The notes beneath the pieces were generated by a model. The model made no database searches and was not told the origin of the DNA. It was given only the letters and a program-made list of their open reading frames with translations. From contig OZ242360.1 in NCBI GenBank assembly GCA_965208775.1, positions 1 to 64,000 of the forward strand: 64,000 nucleotides of DNA. The letters are read 5' to 3'. The translations under genes were made by a program, and so were the position numbers. The stretch comes from JAPOVO01 sp026708165 (GTDB lineage Bacteria > Chloroflexota > UBA11872 > VXNJ01). Below are positions 44,431 through 54,000 of this stretch, in pieces. Within the stretch, counting starts at the first letter, position 1, and each line of letters opens with the position of its first letter.

Positions 44431-45006
44431 CTAGTCGGGAGAAATGAGCGAGATATGCGCGATGGTGGAGTACGTGGCGCCGTGCCGGCTGATAATGCTC
44501 TCCATCAGGTCAACTGAACGCACCTCGAACGAACCCATCCTGTATCCCGTCAGTTCAACCGTTGACTCGGCTATAGACCGACGGTCCTCGCTGGAAGCGT
44601 TGCGTGAGACTCGGGCCAGGGTCACATGAGGGCTGAACGGCCTGCGGTCGATTCGGTATCCCAAGGAGCTCATCTCGTCGGCGATCAGCTTTTGAATGGT
44701 CTCGAGCCGCCTAAGCTCACCGTCCACGCCAACCCACACCACTCTGGCGTTGTCCGGTCTCGGAAAGCTGCCCCCCTCGCCCAAGCCGAGCATGAATGGA
44801 GACTGTCCGGCCAGAGCACCACGCATTCCATGCTCGATGACCTCGACCTCCTGCGCCTGCACCTCGCCCACAAAACAAAGGGTCATGTGCAAGCCGGAGG
44901 GGTCTACCAATCTCAGGCGGTCCCCGAACTTCGCCAGCTTCGCCTGTTCGCGGCGCAAGCCGTCGATCATTTTCTCCGGCAGGTTGATAGCCGCGAAGAG
45001 TCTCAT
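44431..45006 (-). CDS. thpR: RNA 2',3'-cyclic phosphodiesterase
   Basis: A 191-aa 2H phosphoesterase that opens 2',3'-cyclic phosphates, first known as the RNA 2'-5' ligase. It has both HxTx motifs: LHMTLCFVGEV (His near residue 40) and SPHVTLARVS (His near residue 127). It begins MRLFAAINLPEKMIDGL, as is standard. It follows hemW by 27 bp on the same strand. No SD is close; a TATACT box ends 6 nt before the ATG, so a leaderless transcript is possible in addition to read-through from hemW. Confidence 0.93.
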   Translation of the reverse strand: MRLFAAINLPEKMIDGLRREQAKLAKFGDRLRLVDPSGLHMTLCFVGEVQAQEVEVIEHGMRGALAGQSPFMLGLGEGGSFPRPDNARVVWVGVDGELRRLETIQKLIADEMSSLGYRIDRRPFSPHVTLARVSRNASSEDRRSIAESTVELTGYRMGSFEVRSVDLMESIISRHGATYSTIAHISLISPD

Positions 45007-45033
45007 GGCCGCAGTATACGGTCTCGTCTCTCC

Positions 45034-46272
45034 TCACTCACAGCCACGCTCGCCAGCGTTGTCCGGTATGAGTCTGAGGGCTACGGCGTCGGCGAGGATC
45101 ATCCCGCTTTCAGTCAGCCGCAGCCTGCCGCCGTCGAATTCGGCGAGATTGTTGGCGATCAGGCGATCAATTTCCTCGGGTTTTTCGCTCATCAAGTCGA
45201 ATTGGAAGGCGTCGGATAACGCACGCAAGTCGATCCCGTCTTTCGTCCTCAATGGAAACGCGATCGACTCGACAAGCCGGTCTGATTGGGTGAGGGTTTC
45301 CCGGGTTTGCACCGTCGACCGTCCTTCGAGGATGGCGTCGATATAGGCTTGCGGCTCGCGGACGAGCGAATACCTGCGGCCCGCCAGGTAGCCGTGCGCG
45401 CCGCAGCCGAAGGCGAGATACTCGCTTCCGCGCCAGATCGACCCGTTGTATTCACAGCGGTGCCCGGGGCGCGACCAGTTGGAGACTTCGTAGTGCTCGA
45501 ATCCCGCGCCGCGCAAAAGCTCAGCCGCGGCACCGTAGAACTCCGCCATCGCGTCGTCGGAAGCAGGTCCGCCGAGACGGCGACCGGCCTGCACGGCCCG
45601 CTCGCCATGGAGCGTGAGCGCATAGGCGGAAACGTGGTCTACGTCCCGGTCGACGACGTTCTTTAGACCATTCTCGAATTCGCGCACCGTCTGACCCGGA
45701 ACACCGTACAGCAGATCGGCGCTGACGGACCGGAAGCCGGCGGCCTTGGCACGGTCCAAGGCTTCAAGGGCTTCGGTCGCGGTGTGTAGCCGGTCCAGCT
45801 CAGCCAGCCGCCCGTCTGAAAGCGACTGCGCTCCCACGCTCAGGCGGTTATATCCGGCTTCGACCAGCGCCGAAAGCGAGCTCGACGTGGTATTCGACGG
45901 GTTGGCCTCGACGGTGGCCTCTGAACCTCGCTCGAATCCGAAGTGAACGGATAGGGCATCGAGTATCTCTGCCAGCAGTTTTGCACCTATAAGCGACGGA
46001 GTTCCGCCTCCGACGTAAACGCACCCGACTCGCACGCGCCCGTCCAGGACCTTCGCCGTGTCTTCTATCTCGCGGATGAGCGCCCGGCAATACGGCTCGA
46101 TGAGACGCCCCATGCGTTCGTATACGTTGAAGTCGCAATACCAGCAGTGCCTGCTGCAAAACGGGACGTGAACATAGGCAGGAAGTTGTACAGGGCCATC
46201 GGGAGTCGACAACTCAGCCAGACGCTGGTAGTCGGCGGTTAGCTGTCCAGCTTCGCCCGGGGAATCATGCAT
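45034..46272 (-). CDS. hemW: Radical SAM heme chaperone HemW-like
   Basis: A 412-aa radical SAM protein of the HemW/HemN-like group. The iron-sulfur motif is FCSRHCWYCDFNVY (CX3CX2C), followed by CVYVGGGTPSLIGAKLLAEI. Further conserved parts are EANPSNTT, YNRLSVGAQSLSDG, ADLLYGVPGQTVREF and GFEHYEVSNWSRPG. HemW proteins bind heme and deliver it to cytochromes rather than oxidise coproporphyrinogen. CX3CX2C without the extra downstream Cys of true HemN supports HemW. The open frame extends 75 codons further upstream but that part is non-conserved; ATG at 46272 is chosen because homology starts about 35 residues later. It is divergent from the amidohydrolase gene. Confidence 0.88.
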   Translation of the reverse strand: MHDSPGEAGQLTADYQRLAELSTPDGPVQLPAYVHVPFCSRHCWYCDFNVYERMGRLIEPYCRALIREIEDTAKVLDGRVRVGCVYVGGGTPSLIGAKLLAEILDALSVHFGFERGSEATVEANPSNTTSSSLSALVEAGYNRLSVGAQSLSDGRLAELDRLHTATEALEALDRAKAAGFRSVSADLLYGVPGQTVREFENGLKNVVDRDVDHVSAYALTLHGERAVQAGRRLGGPASDDAMAEFYGAAAELLRGAGFEHYEVSNWSRPGHRCEYNGSIWRGSEYLAFGCGAHGYLAGRRYSLVREPQAYIDAILEGRSTVQTRETLTQSDRLVESIAFPLRTKDGIDLRALSDAFQFDLMSEKPEEIDRLIANNLAEFDGGRLRLTESGMILADAVALRLIPDNAGERGCE

Positions 46273-46333
46273 TCCGGCTGCTGGCCGCGCTAATCTCGGA
46301 TGTAAGTTTGAAAATCCATCGGAACCGGTAACG

Positions 46334-47170
46334 TTGATAATAGATTGCCACACGCACGTCTTCTCTCCCGACGTGATAGAGGATCGCGAACTCCACGCCC
46401 GGTCGGAGCCGTGGTTCCGGCTCCTGTACGGATCGGGCGCAAAGATGGCGACGGCGGACGACCTTCTCAGGTCCATGGACAGCGCCGGAATCGACAAATC
46501 CGTGGTGATGTCGTTCGGTTGGAAGAGCGACGAAGCGTGCGCCGCCGGTAACGACTACGCGATGGAAGCGGCGCTCAAGTGCGGCGGCCGTCTGATTCCC
46601 TTCATTTCTGTAAATCCATCATTAGAAGACGCCGCCGTCAGAGAGATAGAACGCTGGGCCGGAACCGACGTGCGCGGAGTGGGGGAACTGTATGCCGATG
46701 GCCAGGACTTTGATCTACAGGACTATGGGTCCATGTCGACAATCACCAACGCCTGCGCCGAGGCCGGCCTGTTTCTCTGTATTCACATTTCCGAGCCCGT
46801 TGGGCACGACTATGCGGGAAAGGACTCCACCGATACGCGACGGCTCTGGAAGTTCCTGTCGTCGGCTCCGCCCGATCTCAAGTTGCTACTGTCGCATTGG
46901 GGCGGGGGATTTGGCTTTTACGAGCTGATGCCCGAGGTCGCGGAGCGATCTGGGGAGTGGTACTACGACACCGCCGCGTCGCATCTTCTTTACGACGACC
47001 GCGTGTATTCGATAATGGACAGGCTCGCACCCGGACGGGTGTTATTTGGATCGGATTACCCCTTGACGCGGCAGTCGAGGATGCTCGGCCGGGTCCGCAA
47101 AGCCGGACTTTCGGAGTCCCAATATCGAGCGTTGGTGGGTGAGAACGCCGTTCGCGCCGGACTCGGGTGA
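46334..47170 (+). CDS. Amidohydrolase family protein (TIM barrel)
   Basis: A 278-aa metal-dependent hydrolase or decarboxylase of the Amidohydro_2 type (ACMSD/gamma-resorcylate decarboxylase-like). The metal-binding start is IIDCHTHVFSPDVIED. FLCIHISEPVGHDY gives a further His, LLLSHWGGGFGFYELMPE the next, and RVLFGSDYPLTRQ the catalytic Asp. TTG at 46334 is followed directly by the conserved IIDCHTHV, so a shorter start is impossible. The upstream open region is shared with the divergent hemW gene. It precedes the XTP/dITP pyrophosphatase gene by 55 bp. Substrate unknown. Confidence 0.9.
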   Translation: MIIDCHTHVFSPDVIEDRELHARSEPWFRLLYGSGAKMATADDLLRSMDSAGIDKSVVMSFGWKSDEACAAGNDYAMEAALKCGGRLIPFISVNPSLEDAAVREIERWAGTDVRGVGELYADGQDFDLQDYGSMSTITNACAEAGLFLCIHISEPVGHDYAGKDSTDTRRLWKFLSSAPPDLKLLLSHWGGGFGFYELMPEVAERSGEWYYDTAASHLLYDDRVYSIMDRLAPGRVLFGSDYPLTRQSRMLGRVRKAGLSESQYRALVGENAVRAGLG

Positions 47171-47225
47171 AAGACCAATTTCGGCCGGGTGGATACGCAA
47201 GTCCGCTCCGCGGATGGAGGATGGT

Positions 47226-47837
47226 TTGACCGAGGACCGGCACCCGATAAGAGTGCTATTGGCGAGCGCGAACCGGAACAAGCTTCGCGAGTACAGACAG
47301 ATTCTCGCGGGCACGGGAGTTCGCATAGTCTCTCCATCCGAGGCGGGCGTCTCTCTGGAAGTCGCGGAGGACGGGATGACTTTTCTTGAAAACGCCCGCG
47401 CCAAAGCAATCGCGTTCTCGGAAGCTGCCGACTGCCCGGTGATGGGTGACGATTCCGGCCTGGTGGTGGACAGCCTCGGCGGGCGCCCGGGAATCTACTC
47501 CCGCCGGTTCGGCTCGATGCCTGACGACGAGGGCCGGATGGCCTATCTTCTGCAAGAAATGCGGAATGCTGAAAGCAAGTCCGACTCAGCCCGTTTCATT
47601 TGCGCAATCGGTGTAGCCCGCCATGGCAAAGTGGTGTTTGAGACGGAGCGTTCGCTGGAAGGAACCATTGCCTCGGCCGCGCGCGGAAAAGGCGGCTTTG
47701 GTTACGATCCCGTCTTCATCCCTCACGGATACAGCGCTACGCTCGGCGAGCTGAGCGCCGAGATCAAGAACCGCATCAGCCATCGTGCGTTGGCGGCGGC
47801 CGACGCCGCCCGCTTCCTGACTGAGTCAAATGCCTGA
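47226..47837 (+). CDS. rdgB: XTP/dITP diphosphatase (RdgB/HAM1 family)
   Basis: A 203-aa nucleotide-pool cleaning enzyme that hydrolyses dITP, ITP and XTP to monophosphates. It shows LLASANRNKLREYRQIL, GMTFLENARAKAIAFSEAAD, VMGDDSGLVVDSLGGRPGIY, the Asp/Glu-rich SRRFGSMPDDEGRM, and GKGGFGYDPVFIP near the C-terminus, followed by KNRISHRALA. These cover the substrate and magnesium sites. The TTG at 47226 is chosen since GGAGG lies exactly 5 nt upstream; an in-frame ATG at 47214 contains that SD and has none of its own. Confidence 0.93.
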   Translation: MTEDRHPIRVLLASANRNKLREYRQILAGTGVRIVSPSEAGVSLEVAEDGMTFLENARAKAIAFSEAADCPVMGDDSGLVVDSLGGRPGIYSRRFGSMPDDEGRMAYLLQEMRNAESKSDSARFICAIGVARHGKVVFETERSLEGTIASAARGKGGFGYDPVFIPHGYSATLGELSAEIKNRISHRALAAADAARFLTESNA

Positions 47838-48034
47838 GCCGCCGCGTAATCAAGACGGAACCTGGCTTGGGGCTGTCGGGTCGTGCGACGGACGGTTTAG
47901 GCGCTGAGGCGAACGCACGGCATGCCAACTGACCTTCCTCCAATGGGCGCTATCCTGTGTGCCGTGGCGGCGATACCCGCCGGGTTCCTTGACGGAACGC
48001 GATCATCGTTCAGATCCGCCAAAGGTGCGAAGCC

Positions 48035-48805
48035 ATGACATTCGATAGTCATCCACGCCGGTTGTCCGGCAGGACGGCGATCGTAACGGGCGCGGGATCG
48101 GGAAACGGACGGGCGATTGCGCTCAGATTTGCGGCGGAGGACGCCGGTGTTGTGGTCGCCGACATCAACGAAGAGAGCGGACTCGAGACGGTCCAATCGA
48201 TTCGCGCGAGCGGCGGCGCGGCAGAGTTTCGGCGAGCGAACGTCGCGGACACGGCGGACATTAACTTGCTCGTCGACAGCGCGGTCAAATGGGGCGGGAA
48301 ACTTGACATAATGGTGAACAACGCCGGGATCAACGCGCGAAACCCGCTGCCCGACATCGTGACGGCAGAGTGGCAGGCGCTGATCGATGTCAATCTGAAG
48401 GGCGTCTTCTTTGGGACGCAGGCGGCCGCCAGGGCGATGGTCAAGTCCGGCGGAGGGAAGATCGTCAATATCTCGTCGATACGCGAGCAAGTCGCCGGAC
48501 TCGGCAACATTGCGTACTGCGGCTCCAAGGGGGGCGTTCGAATGCTCACTCGCTCCGCGGCGTTGGAGCTTGCAGAGCACAAGATCAACGTAAACGCGGT
48601 CGGGCCGGGCTATGTCGAGACGAACATGACTCGCACCCTGCTCGGCGATCCACAGGTGATGAGCGGACTGTTAGCCACCGTTCCCTGGGGCAGGCTTGCC
48701 TTCCCGGAGGAAGTTGCGGCAGCAGTCGCGTTTCTCGCGTCGGACGAATCGGACTTCATTACCGGTACGACTCTCTACGTTGACGGAGGCCACCTCACCG
48801 CGTGA
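48035..48805 (+). CDS. SDR family oxidoreductase
   Basis: A 256-aa classical short-chain dehydrogenase/reductase. The cofactor motif is AIVTGAGSGNGRAIALRF (TGxxxGxG), followed by VVVADINEESG, whose Asp suggests NAD preference. NNAGIN, the catalytic Ser in VNISSIREQ and YCGSKGG (Tyr and Lys of the tetrad) follow, and DGGHLTA ends it. AAAGGTG precedes the ATG. Its stop overlaps the start of the next SDR gene, so both are translated together. The 197-bp gap upstream (47838-48034) holds no gene. Substrate unknown. Confidence 0.93.
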   Translation: MTFDSHPRRLSGRTAIVTGAGSGNGRAIALRFAAEDAGVVVADINEESGLETVQSIRASGGAAEFRRANVADTADINLLVDSAVKWGGKLDIMVNNAGINARNPLPDIVTAEWQALIDVNLKGVFFGTQAAARAMVKSGGGKIVNISSIREQVAGLGNIAYCGSKGGVRMLTRSAALELAEHKINVNAVGPGYVETNMTRTLLGDPQVMSGLLATVPWGRLAFPEEVAAAVAFLASDESDFITGTTLYVDGGHLTA

Positions 48806-49572
48806 TGGAAAAAGCGTCAAAACGACTGGCTGGACGCTCGGCCATCGTTACCGGATCCGCTTCGGGAATAGGCCGGGCCATTGCGGTGGCGTTCGCGGAG
48901 GAAGGCGCAAACATCGCGGCTATCGACGTGGACGAGGCAGGTCTCCAGTCGCTCGCCGCGCAAGTCGAGCAGTCGGGGGGCAAGTGTGTGTCGATACATG
49001 CTGATTTAGCGTCGGAAGCTGAAATCGAGCGTGCCGGGCAGATCGCAATTTCGGAGTTGGGTGATATACACGTCCTGGTCAACAACGCCGGCATTCATCT
49101 GAGCAAGTCGCTGCTCGATACGACCGAGGACGACTGGGAACAGATGATCGCCGTCAATCTGCGCGCGCCGCTTCTATTGACGAAGCTGGCAGCCAAACAC
49201 ATGGTGGACCGGGGCATAAAAGGACGGGTGATAAACATCACATCGTCGACCGCCGAGGCGACAGAGTCGAACATGGCCGCGTACGTAACCTCCAAAGGCG
49301 CATTGAGGACCATGACCACAGCTATCGCTCAGGAGCTTGCGCCCCACCAGATCGCCGTCAACAGTGTGGGGCCTGGTCTGACCCGGACACCAATGGCAAT
49401 GCGGGCCGTGCGTTCGACCGAGACTCTAGAGAGATATGGGAGCGAAGTCCCGCTTGGCCGGATAGGCGAACCCGAGGATGTCGCCAAGGCATGTCTGTTT
49501 CTAGCCTCGGATGACGGGGAATTCGTCGCGGGCGCCTCCCTCTACGTGGACGGCGGCGCTCTGCTGGCGTGA
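48805..49572 (+). CDS. SDR family oxidoreductase
   Basis: A 255-aa classical SDR, a distant relative of its neighbour. The cofactor motif is AIVTGSASGIGRAIAVAF, followed by IAAIDVDEAG; NNAGIHLSKS, INITSSTAEA (catalytic Ser) and AYVTSKGALR (Tyr, Lys) complete the site, ending VDGGALLA. ATG at 48805 overlaps the TGA stop of the first SDR (a GTG codon at 48802 is also possible). The two genes make a tightly coupled pair and may act on successive steps or form a hetero-oligomer; that is inference. rsmA follows 40 bp downstream. Confidence 0.93.
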   Translation: MEKASKRLAGRSAIVTGSASGIGRAIAVAFAEEGANIAAIDVDEAGLQSLAAQVEQSGGKCVSIHADLASEAEIERAGQIAISELGDIHVLVNNAGIHLSKSLLDTTEDDWEQMIAVNLRAPLLLTKLAAKHMVDRGIKGRVINITSSTAEATESNMAAYVTSKGALRTMTTAIAQELAPHQIAVNSVGPGLTRTPMAMRAVRSTETLERYGSEVPLGRIGEPEDVAKACLFLASDDGEFVAGASLYVDGGALLA

Positions 49573-49612
49573 ATTCGACTCCGAAAATTCGCCAACCGTG
49601 ACGTTATCACCC

Positions 49613-50458
49613 ATGCAGCGGGGCCGTTTTCGCCGTCCGGCGCGCGCCCGCGGACAAAATCTGCTGATCGACCGGTCGATCGCGCGGCGAATCGTCAAGG
49701 CGTCCAAGCTTCCATTCGACGCCGCCGTGCTTGAAATTGGCGCGGGCACGGGAATGTTGACGGTGGAGCTGGCGCGCGTTGCCCGCAGGCTGGTAGCCAT
49801 CGAAATCGAGTACGCCCTGGCGCAGCGGCTCAAACGAGCCGTGTCACGATACTCGAACGTCCGTGTAGTCCGCGCCGACGCGCGTCGCGTCCACGTAGAA
49901 GAACTCATGGAGGGGGAGGCTTATCACGTCGTAAGCAACCTGCCCTACAGCGTGGGCACGCCCTTGACCATCGACCTCCTGCAAAGTGATTTTCGACCCG
50001 CCTCGCTGACGATCATGCTTCAACTCGAAGTCGCCGAGCGGCTCTGCGCCGAGCCGGGATCGATGAGCCTCTTGAGCGTGATAGCGCAGAGCTACGCCGA
50101 GCCCAGGTTACTGTTTGCCGTCGAACCGGAGTCATTTCGTCCGCGGCCGAAGGTGCGTTCGGCTGTCGTGCGCCTTGTAACCAACAACGTTCCGCGCAAG
50201 GATGTTCTAACGAAAACGGCGATATTCCTGGCCCGCCACGCCTTTGCCGGACGCAGAAAGAAAGTGCAAAACTCTCTCGCCGGGGGGCTTCAGCGGTCAT
50301 CCAGGGAGGTTGCCGAACTGTGCGAGCTGGCCGGAATAGATCCCGGCGCGCGCGCTCAGGAACTCTCATTGGATCAGTGGCGAACTCTTGGAAATGCCGC
50401 CCTTGATAAAGGATTTGTTGGGCAGCCTGCGGCTTCCGCGGCGGGCGCCGAAAACTGA
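49613..50458 (+). CDS. rsmA: 16S rRNA (adenine1518/1519-N6)-dimethyltransferase
   Basis: A 281-aa KsgA/RsmA enzyme that dimethylates two adjacent adenosines in helix 45 of 16S rRNA late in 30S assembly. It shows RGQNLLIDRSIARRIV, motif I VLEIGAGTGMLTVELA, the acidic loop VAIEIEYALAQRL, the catalytic NLPYSVGTPL motif and SFRPRPKVRSAVVRL. Length is normal for the family. ATG at 49613 is used; an in-frame GTG at 49598 is possible, and the longer open frame upstream overlaps the SDR gene and is not conserved. Its end overlaps the pth gene by about 65-70 bp. Confidence 0.94.
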   Translation: MQRGRFRRPARARGQNLLIDRSIARRIVKASKLPFDAAVLEIGAGTGMLTVELARVARRLVAIEIEYALAQRLKRAVSRYSNVRVVRADARRVHVEELMEGEAYHVVSNLPYSVGTPLTIDLLQSDFRPASLTIMLQLEVAERLCAEPGSMSLLSVIAQSYAEPRLLFAVEPESFRPRPKVRSAVVRLVTNNVPRKDVLTKTAIFLARHAFAGRRKKVQNSLAGGLQRSSREVAELCELAGIDPGARAQELSLDQWRTLGNAALDKGFVGQPAASAAGAEN

Positions 50459-51047
50459 GCCGGACCGGATCGAGCGGTTGCTGGTCTTCCTGGGAAACCC
50501 AGGTCCCCGGTACGAGCGAACTCGTCACAATCTCGGTTTCATGGTCGGCGAGCGCCTGCTGTCGCAGCAGGCCGGCGCGCGCTTACGTCAAGCATTCAAG
50601 GGCCGCTTCTGGCAAGGGCGTATCGAATCGAGAAACGTGGGGGTGTTGCTGCCAGAGACGTTCATGAACGCCTCCGGTGAATCGGTCGAGAGGGCGGCGC
50701 GCCGGGGCCGCGTCGAAGTTTCGGACATCGTGGTCGTGTACGACGACATGGACCTCGAATTCGGACTGCTCAGGATCAGGTCCGGCGGCTCGTCCGGCGG
50801 CCATCTGGGAGTGAAATCTATAATCGAAGAGCTCAATAGCCCCGATTTCGTTCGACTCCGCATGGGCATCGGAAGGCCCCCGGAGCGCGTTACCCCCGTA
50901 GACTTCCTTCTCGATGATTTCTCCCGATCCGAAATTCCACGCGTAGAGGAGATGATTGATGATGCCGCCGCCGCCATCGTCCAGCTTCTCAACCATCCTC
51001 TCGAAATCGTTATGAACGAATTCAACCAAAGGTCGAGCCGCCGTTGA
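50388..51047 (+). CDS. pth: Peptidyl-tRNA hydrolase
   Basis: A 219-aa enzyme that recycles peptidyl-tRNAs dropped from ribosomes. It shows LVFLGNPGPRYERTRHNLGF, with the catalytic His in TRHN. LLPETFMNASGES follows with the conserved Asn, and VVVYDDMDLEFGLLRIR with the Asp, then GGSSGGHLGVKSI. The N-terminus is about 25 residues longer than usual and lies within the rsmA overlap; TTG at 50388 or ATG at 50394 are the candidate starts. Its TGA shares TTGA with the mfd start, so coupling to mfd is strong. Confidence 0.93.
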   Translation: MEMPPLIKDLLGSLRLPRRAPKTEPDRIERLLVFLGNPGPRYERTRHNLGFMVGERLLSQQAGARLRQAFKGRFWQGRIESRNVGVLLPETFMNASGESVERAARRGRVEVSDIVVVYDDMDLEFGLLRIRSGGSSGGHLGVKSIIEELNSPDFVRLRMGIGRPPERVTPVDFLLDDFSRSEIPRVEEMIDDAAAAIVQLLNHPLEIVMNEFNQRSSRR

Positions 51048-54000
51048 ATCTCTCCGGGATTCTCGCCGAAGTTGCCGAGACTACCTCACTCAATCAAGCG
51101 CTCGCGTCCGCTCTCTCAGAGAACCCGGCAACGCGCATCGAAATCGGCGATGCGCTCAAGCCGGTGTTCATCGCGGCGCTGGCCGGCCGCAGCAAGCGTC
51201 CGCTGATCGTCCTGACATCCGACGAGGCCCGTGCGCGCGAATATGCGCGGGACATCGAGTCATGGGCGACCGGACGCACCGTGCGAGTCTTCTCCGATCC
51301 GGACCAGCCCGCTTACTCGCCGATGTCGATAAGTCAAAGCGTGCTGGGGGAGCGGGCGGCGGTCCTCGCGGAGCTCGCCGGGCACAACACAGGATCGACG
51401 ACGGCTGACGCTTCGCCGCCCATCGTGGTCTCGTCGGTGACGGCCTTCATGCGCCGGCTGACGCCGGTAGCGGAGTTCCGCCGGCACTTTCTTGCCATCG
51501 CCCCAGGACAGATAGTGCGTCCGGAGGACCTGACCAAACGCCTCGCCGCGCTCGGATACCGGCGCAATCCTCTAGTCGAGGCACCCGGCGAGTTCGCCGT
51601 GCGTGGGGGCATAGTGGACGCTTTCCCTCCACAACTCGACCGTCCGGTGAGGATCGATTTCTTCGGTGACGAGATCGAATCGGTCCGTTTCTTCGATCCT
51701 GAGTCGCAGCGATCTCTCGACGATTGCCCCGAGTTCCTGCTCAGCTCCGCCAGCGAGGTTCCGACCTGGATGGGGGCGGAGATTTCGTCCTCGCTCAGGG
51801 AGCTCGATCTCCACACTCTTCGTCCCGAAGACCGCGACGTTTGGTCCGGCCACGTAGAGGACCTGGAGCGAGGCCATTACTTCGACAGCGCCGCCTTTTA
51901 CACGATGAGCGCGCTGCCCGACGCTGCGAACCTGGTGGAATATTGTCCCGACGCCATCGTCGTTGTGGACGAGAAAGACATGATGATCGACGCCGCAATG
52001 GAGTACTGGCGTCAGTCCATGGAAACGAGAAAGAGGCTAGTGCGGTCCGGGGAGCTTCCGGAGCGCTTCGGCAGTCCCCTGTTCGAGCCTGATGAAATCG
52101 AGAACGCCGCGCGGGCGGCTGAGATCCTGTTGACGAGCCGGCCCAGCCCCGTCACCGGTGCCACAATCGTCGATTCCGTCACCGGATTCGAGGCGCCGGA
52201 ACGCTATGCCGGGCGGTTGCAGCACCTCGTTTCGCGTCTGCAAGCGTCGGCCCGGTCAGGCTGGCGAACGGTGCTGGTCAGCTATCAAGGACTGAGGCTG
52301 GCACGGCTTCTGAACGAGCAGGGACTCGGCGCGGCCATGCTGGACGAATTCCCGCAGCCGTTGCCGGCCAGCGCCGTTGGAATCATGCGAGGAACGCTCT
52401 CCGAAGGATGGGTCCACCAGGGCGCTCAGCTTCAAGTGCTTTCGGATTCAGAGATATTCGGCAGGTCCCGAACTCACCGGGTGCGGCGGCATAAGAAAAC
52501 GGTCGAGCGGACTTTCCTGTCAGATTTGCAGGTCGGCGATCACGTAGTTCACGTGGAACACGGCATCGGCCGCTTCGAGGGCATCGTCATGCTGGCGGAG
52601 GTCGGCGGCGAGCGGGAGTACCTGCTGCTGGAATACGCGAAAGGCAGCCGATTGTACGTACCCGTGGACCAGCTTTGGCGCGTGCAACGGTTCGTAGGCA
52701 TGGGCGAATACAAACCCAAGCTCAGCCGGCTCGGAAGCGGCGAGTGGGAGAGGGCCAAGTCCAAGGCCCGCAGCTCGGCGCGCGACATTGCGGCAGACCT
52801 GATCCGGATTTACTCGGCCCGCGAGATGGCGCAGGGACGCGCGTTTGAAAAAGACACGGTGTGGCAGAGCGAGATGGAGGACGCGTTCGCGTTTACGGCG
52901 ACTCCCGACCAGGCCCAGGCGATATCCGACGTAAAGTCCGACATGGAGCGCGCCAGGCCGATGGACCGACTCGTCTGCGGCGACGTCGGTTTCGGCAAAA
53001 CCGAGGTGGCCGTGCGCGCCGCGTTCAAGTCGGCCGCGGAAGGCGCTCAAGTCGCAATGCTCGTCCCGACTACCATCCTGGCGCAGCAGCACTTCGACAC
53101 GTTTCAGGAACGAATGGGACCCTACCCGATTCGGATTGAGATGCTCAGCCGGTTCCGGTCGCCGAAAGACCAGCGCAAGGTGGTGGAGGGTCTCGCGGAC
53201 GGATCAGTGGACATCGTGATCGGCACTCACCGCCTGGTGCAGGGCGACGTGAAATTCAAGAATCTCGGGGTTGTGATTATCGACGAAGAGCAGCGATTCG
53301 GCGTAGCCGCGAAGGAACGGTTCAAGAAGCTGCGGGCCTCTGTGGACGTGCTAACCCTGACCGCGACTCCGATCCCGCGAACCCTGCACATGGGACTGAT
53401 CGGAGTGCGGGACATAAGCGTGATGCAGTCGCCGCCGGAGGACAGGCTGGCGGTCAAGACCTACGTGGCGATATTCAACGATGACATGGTCCGCCGCGCC
53501 ATCCGAAGCGAGATCGCCCGCGGCGGCCAAATCTACTTCGTGCACAATCGGGTGCAGACCATCGAGCTGGTCGCAAGCCGACTACGTGAACTGGTACCGG
53601 AAGCGCGCTTCGCAATAGCCCACGGGCAGATGCCTTCGGCGCAGCTCGAAAACGTGATGGTCGACTTCGCGTCGGGCCTACACGACGTGCTGGTGTCCAG
53701 CGCGATTATCGAAAACGGCATGGACCTGCCCAACGTGAATACCCTGATAGTCAACGAATGCTGGATGTTCGGGCTGTCGCAGCTCTATCAGCTTCGGGGC
53801 CGCGTCGGCAGGGCCGCAAGTCAGGCGTATGCGTATTTCCTTTACACGTCCGAACATCGCTTGACCGAGGAAGCCCAAAAGCGGTTGCAGGCCATTCTGG
53901 AAGCATCCAGCCTCGGCGCGGGGTTCAGGCTGGCGCTGCGCGACCTCGAGATTCGCGGAGCCGGCGACCTACTCGGCGCCGATCAGCACGGATTCGCCAA

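Noticed and set aside
46273..46497. N-terminal extension of 75 residues on HemW
   Set aside because: Open only by chance across the divergent promoter and the start of the amidohydrolase gene. HemW homology begins well downstream.
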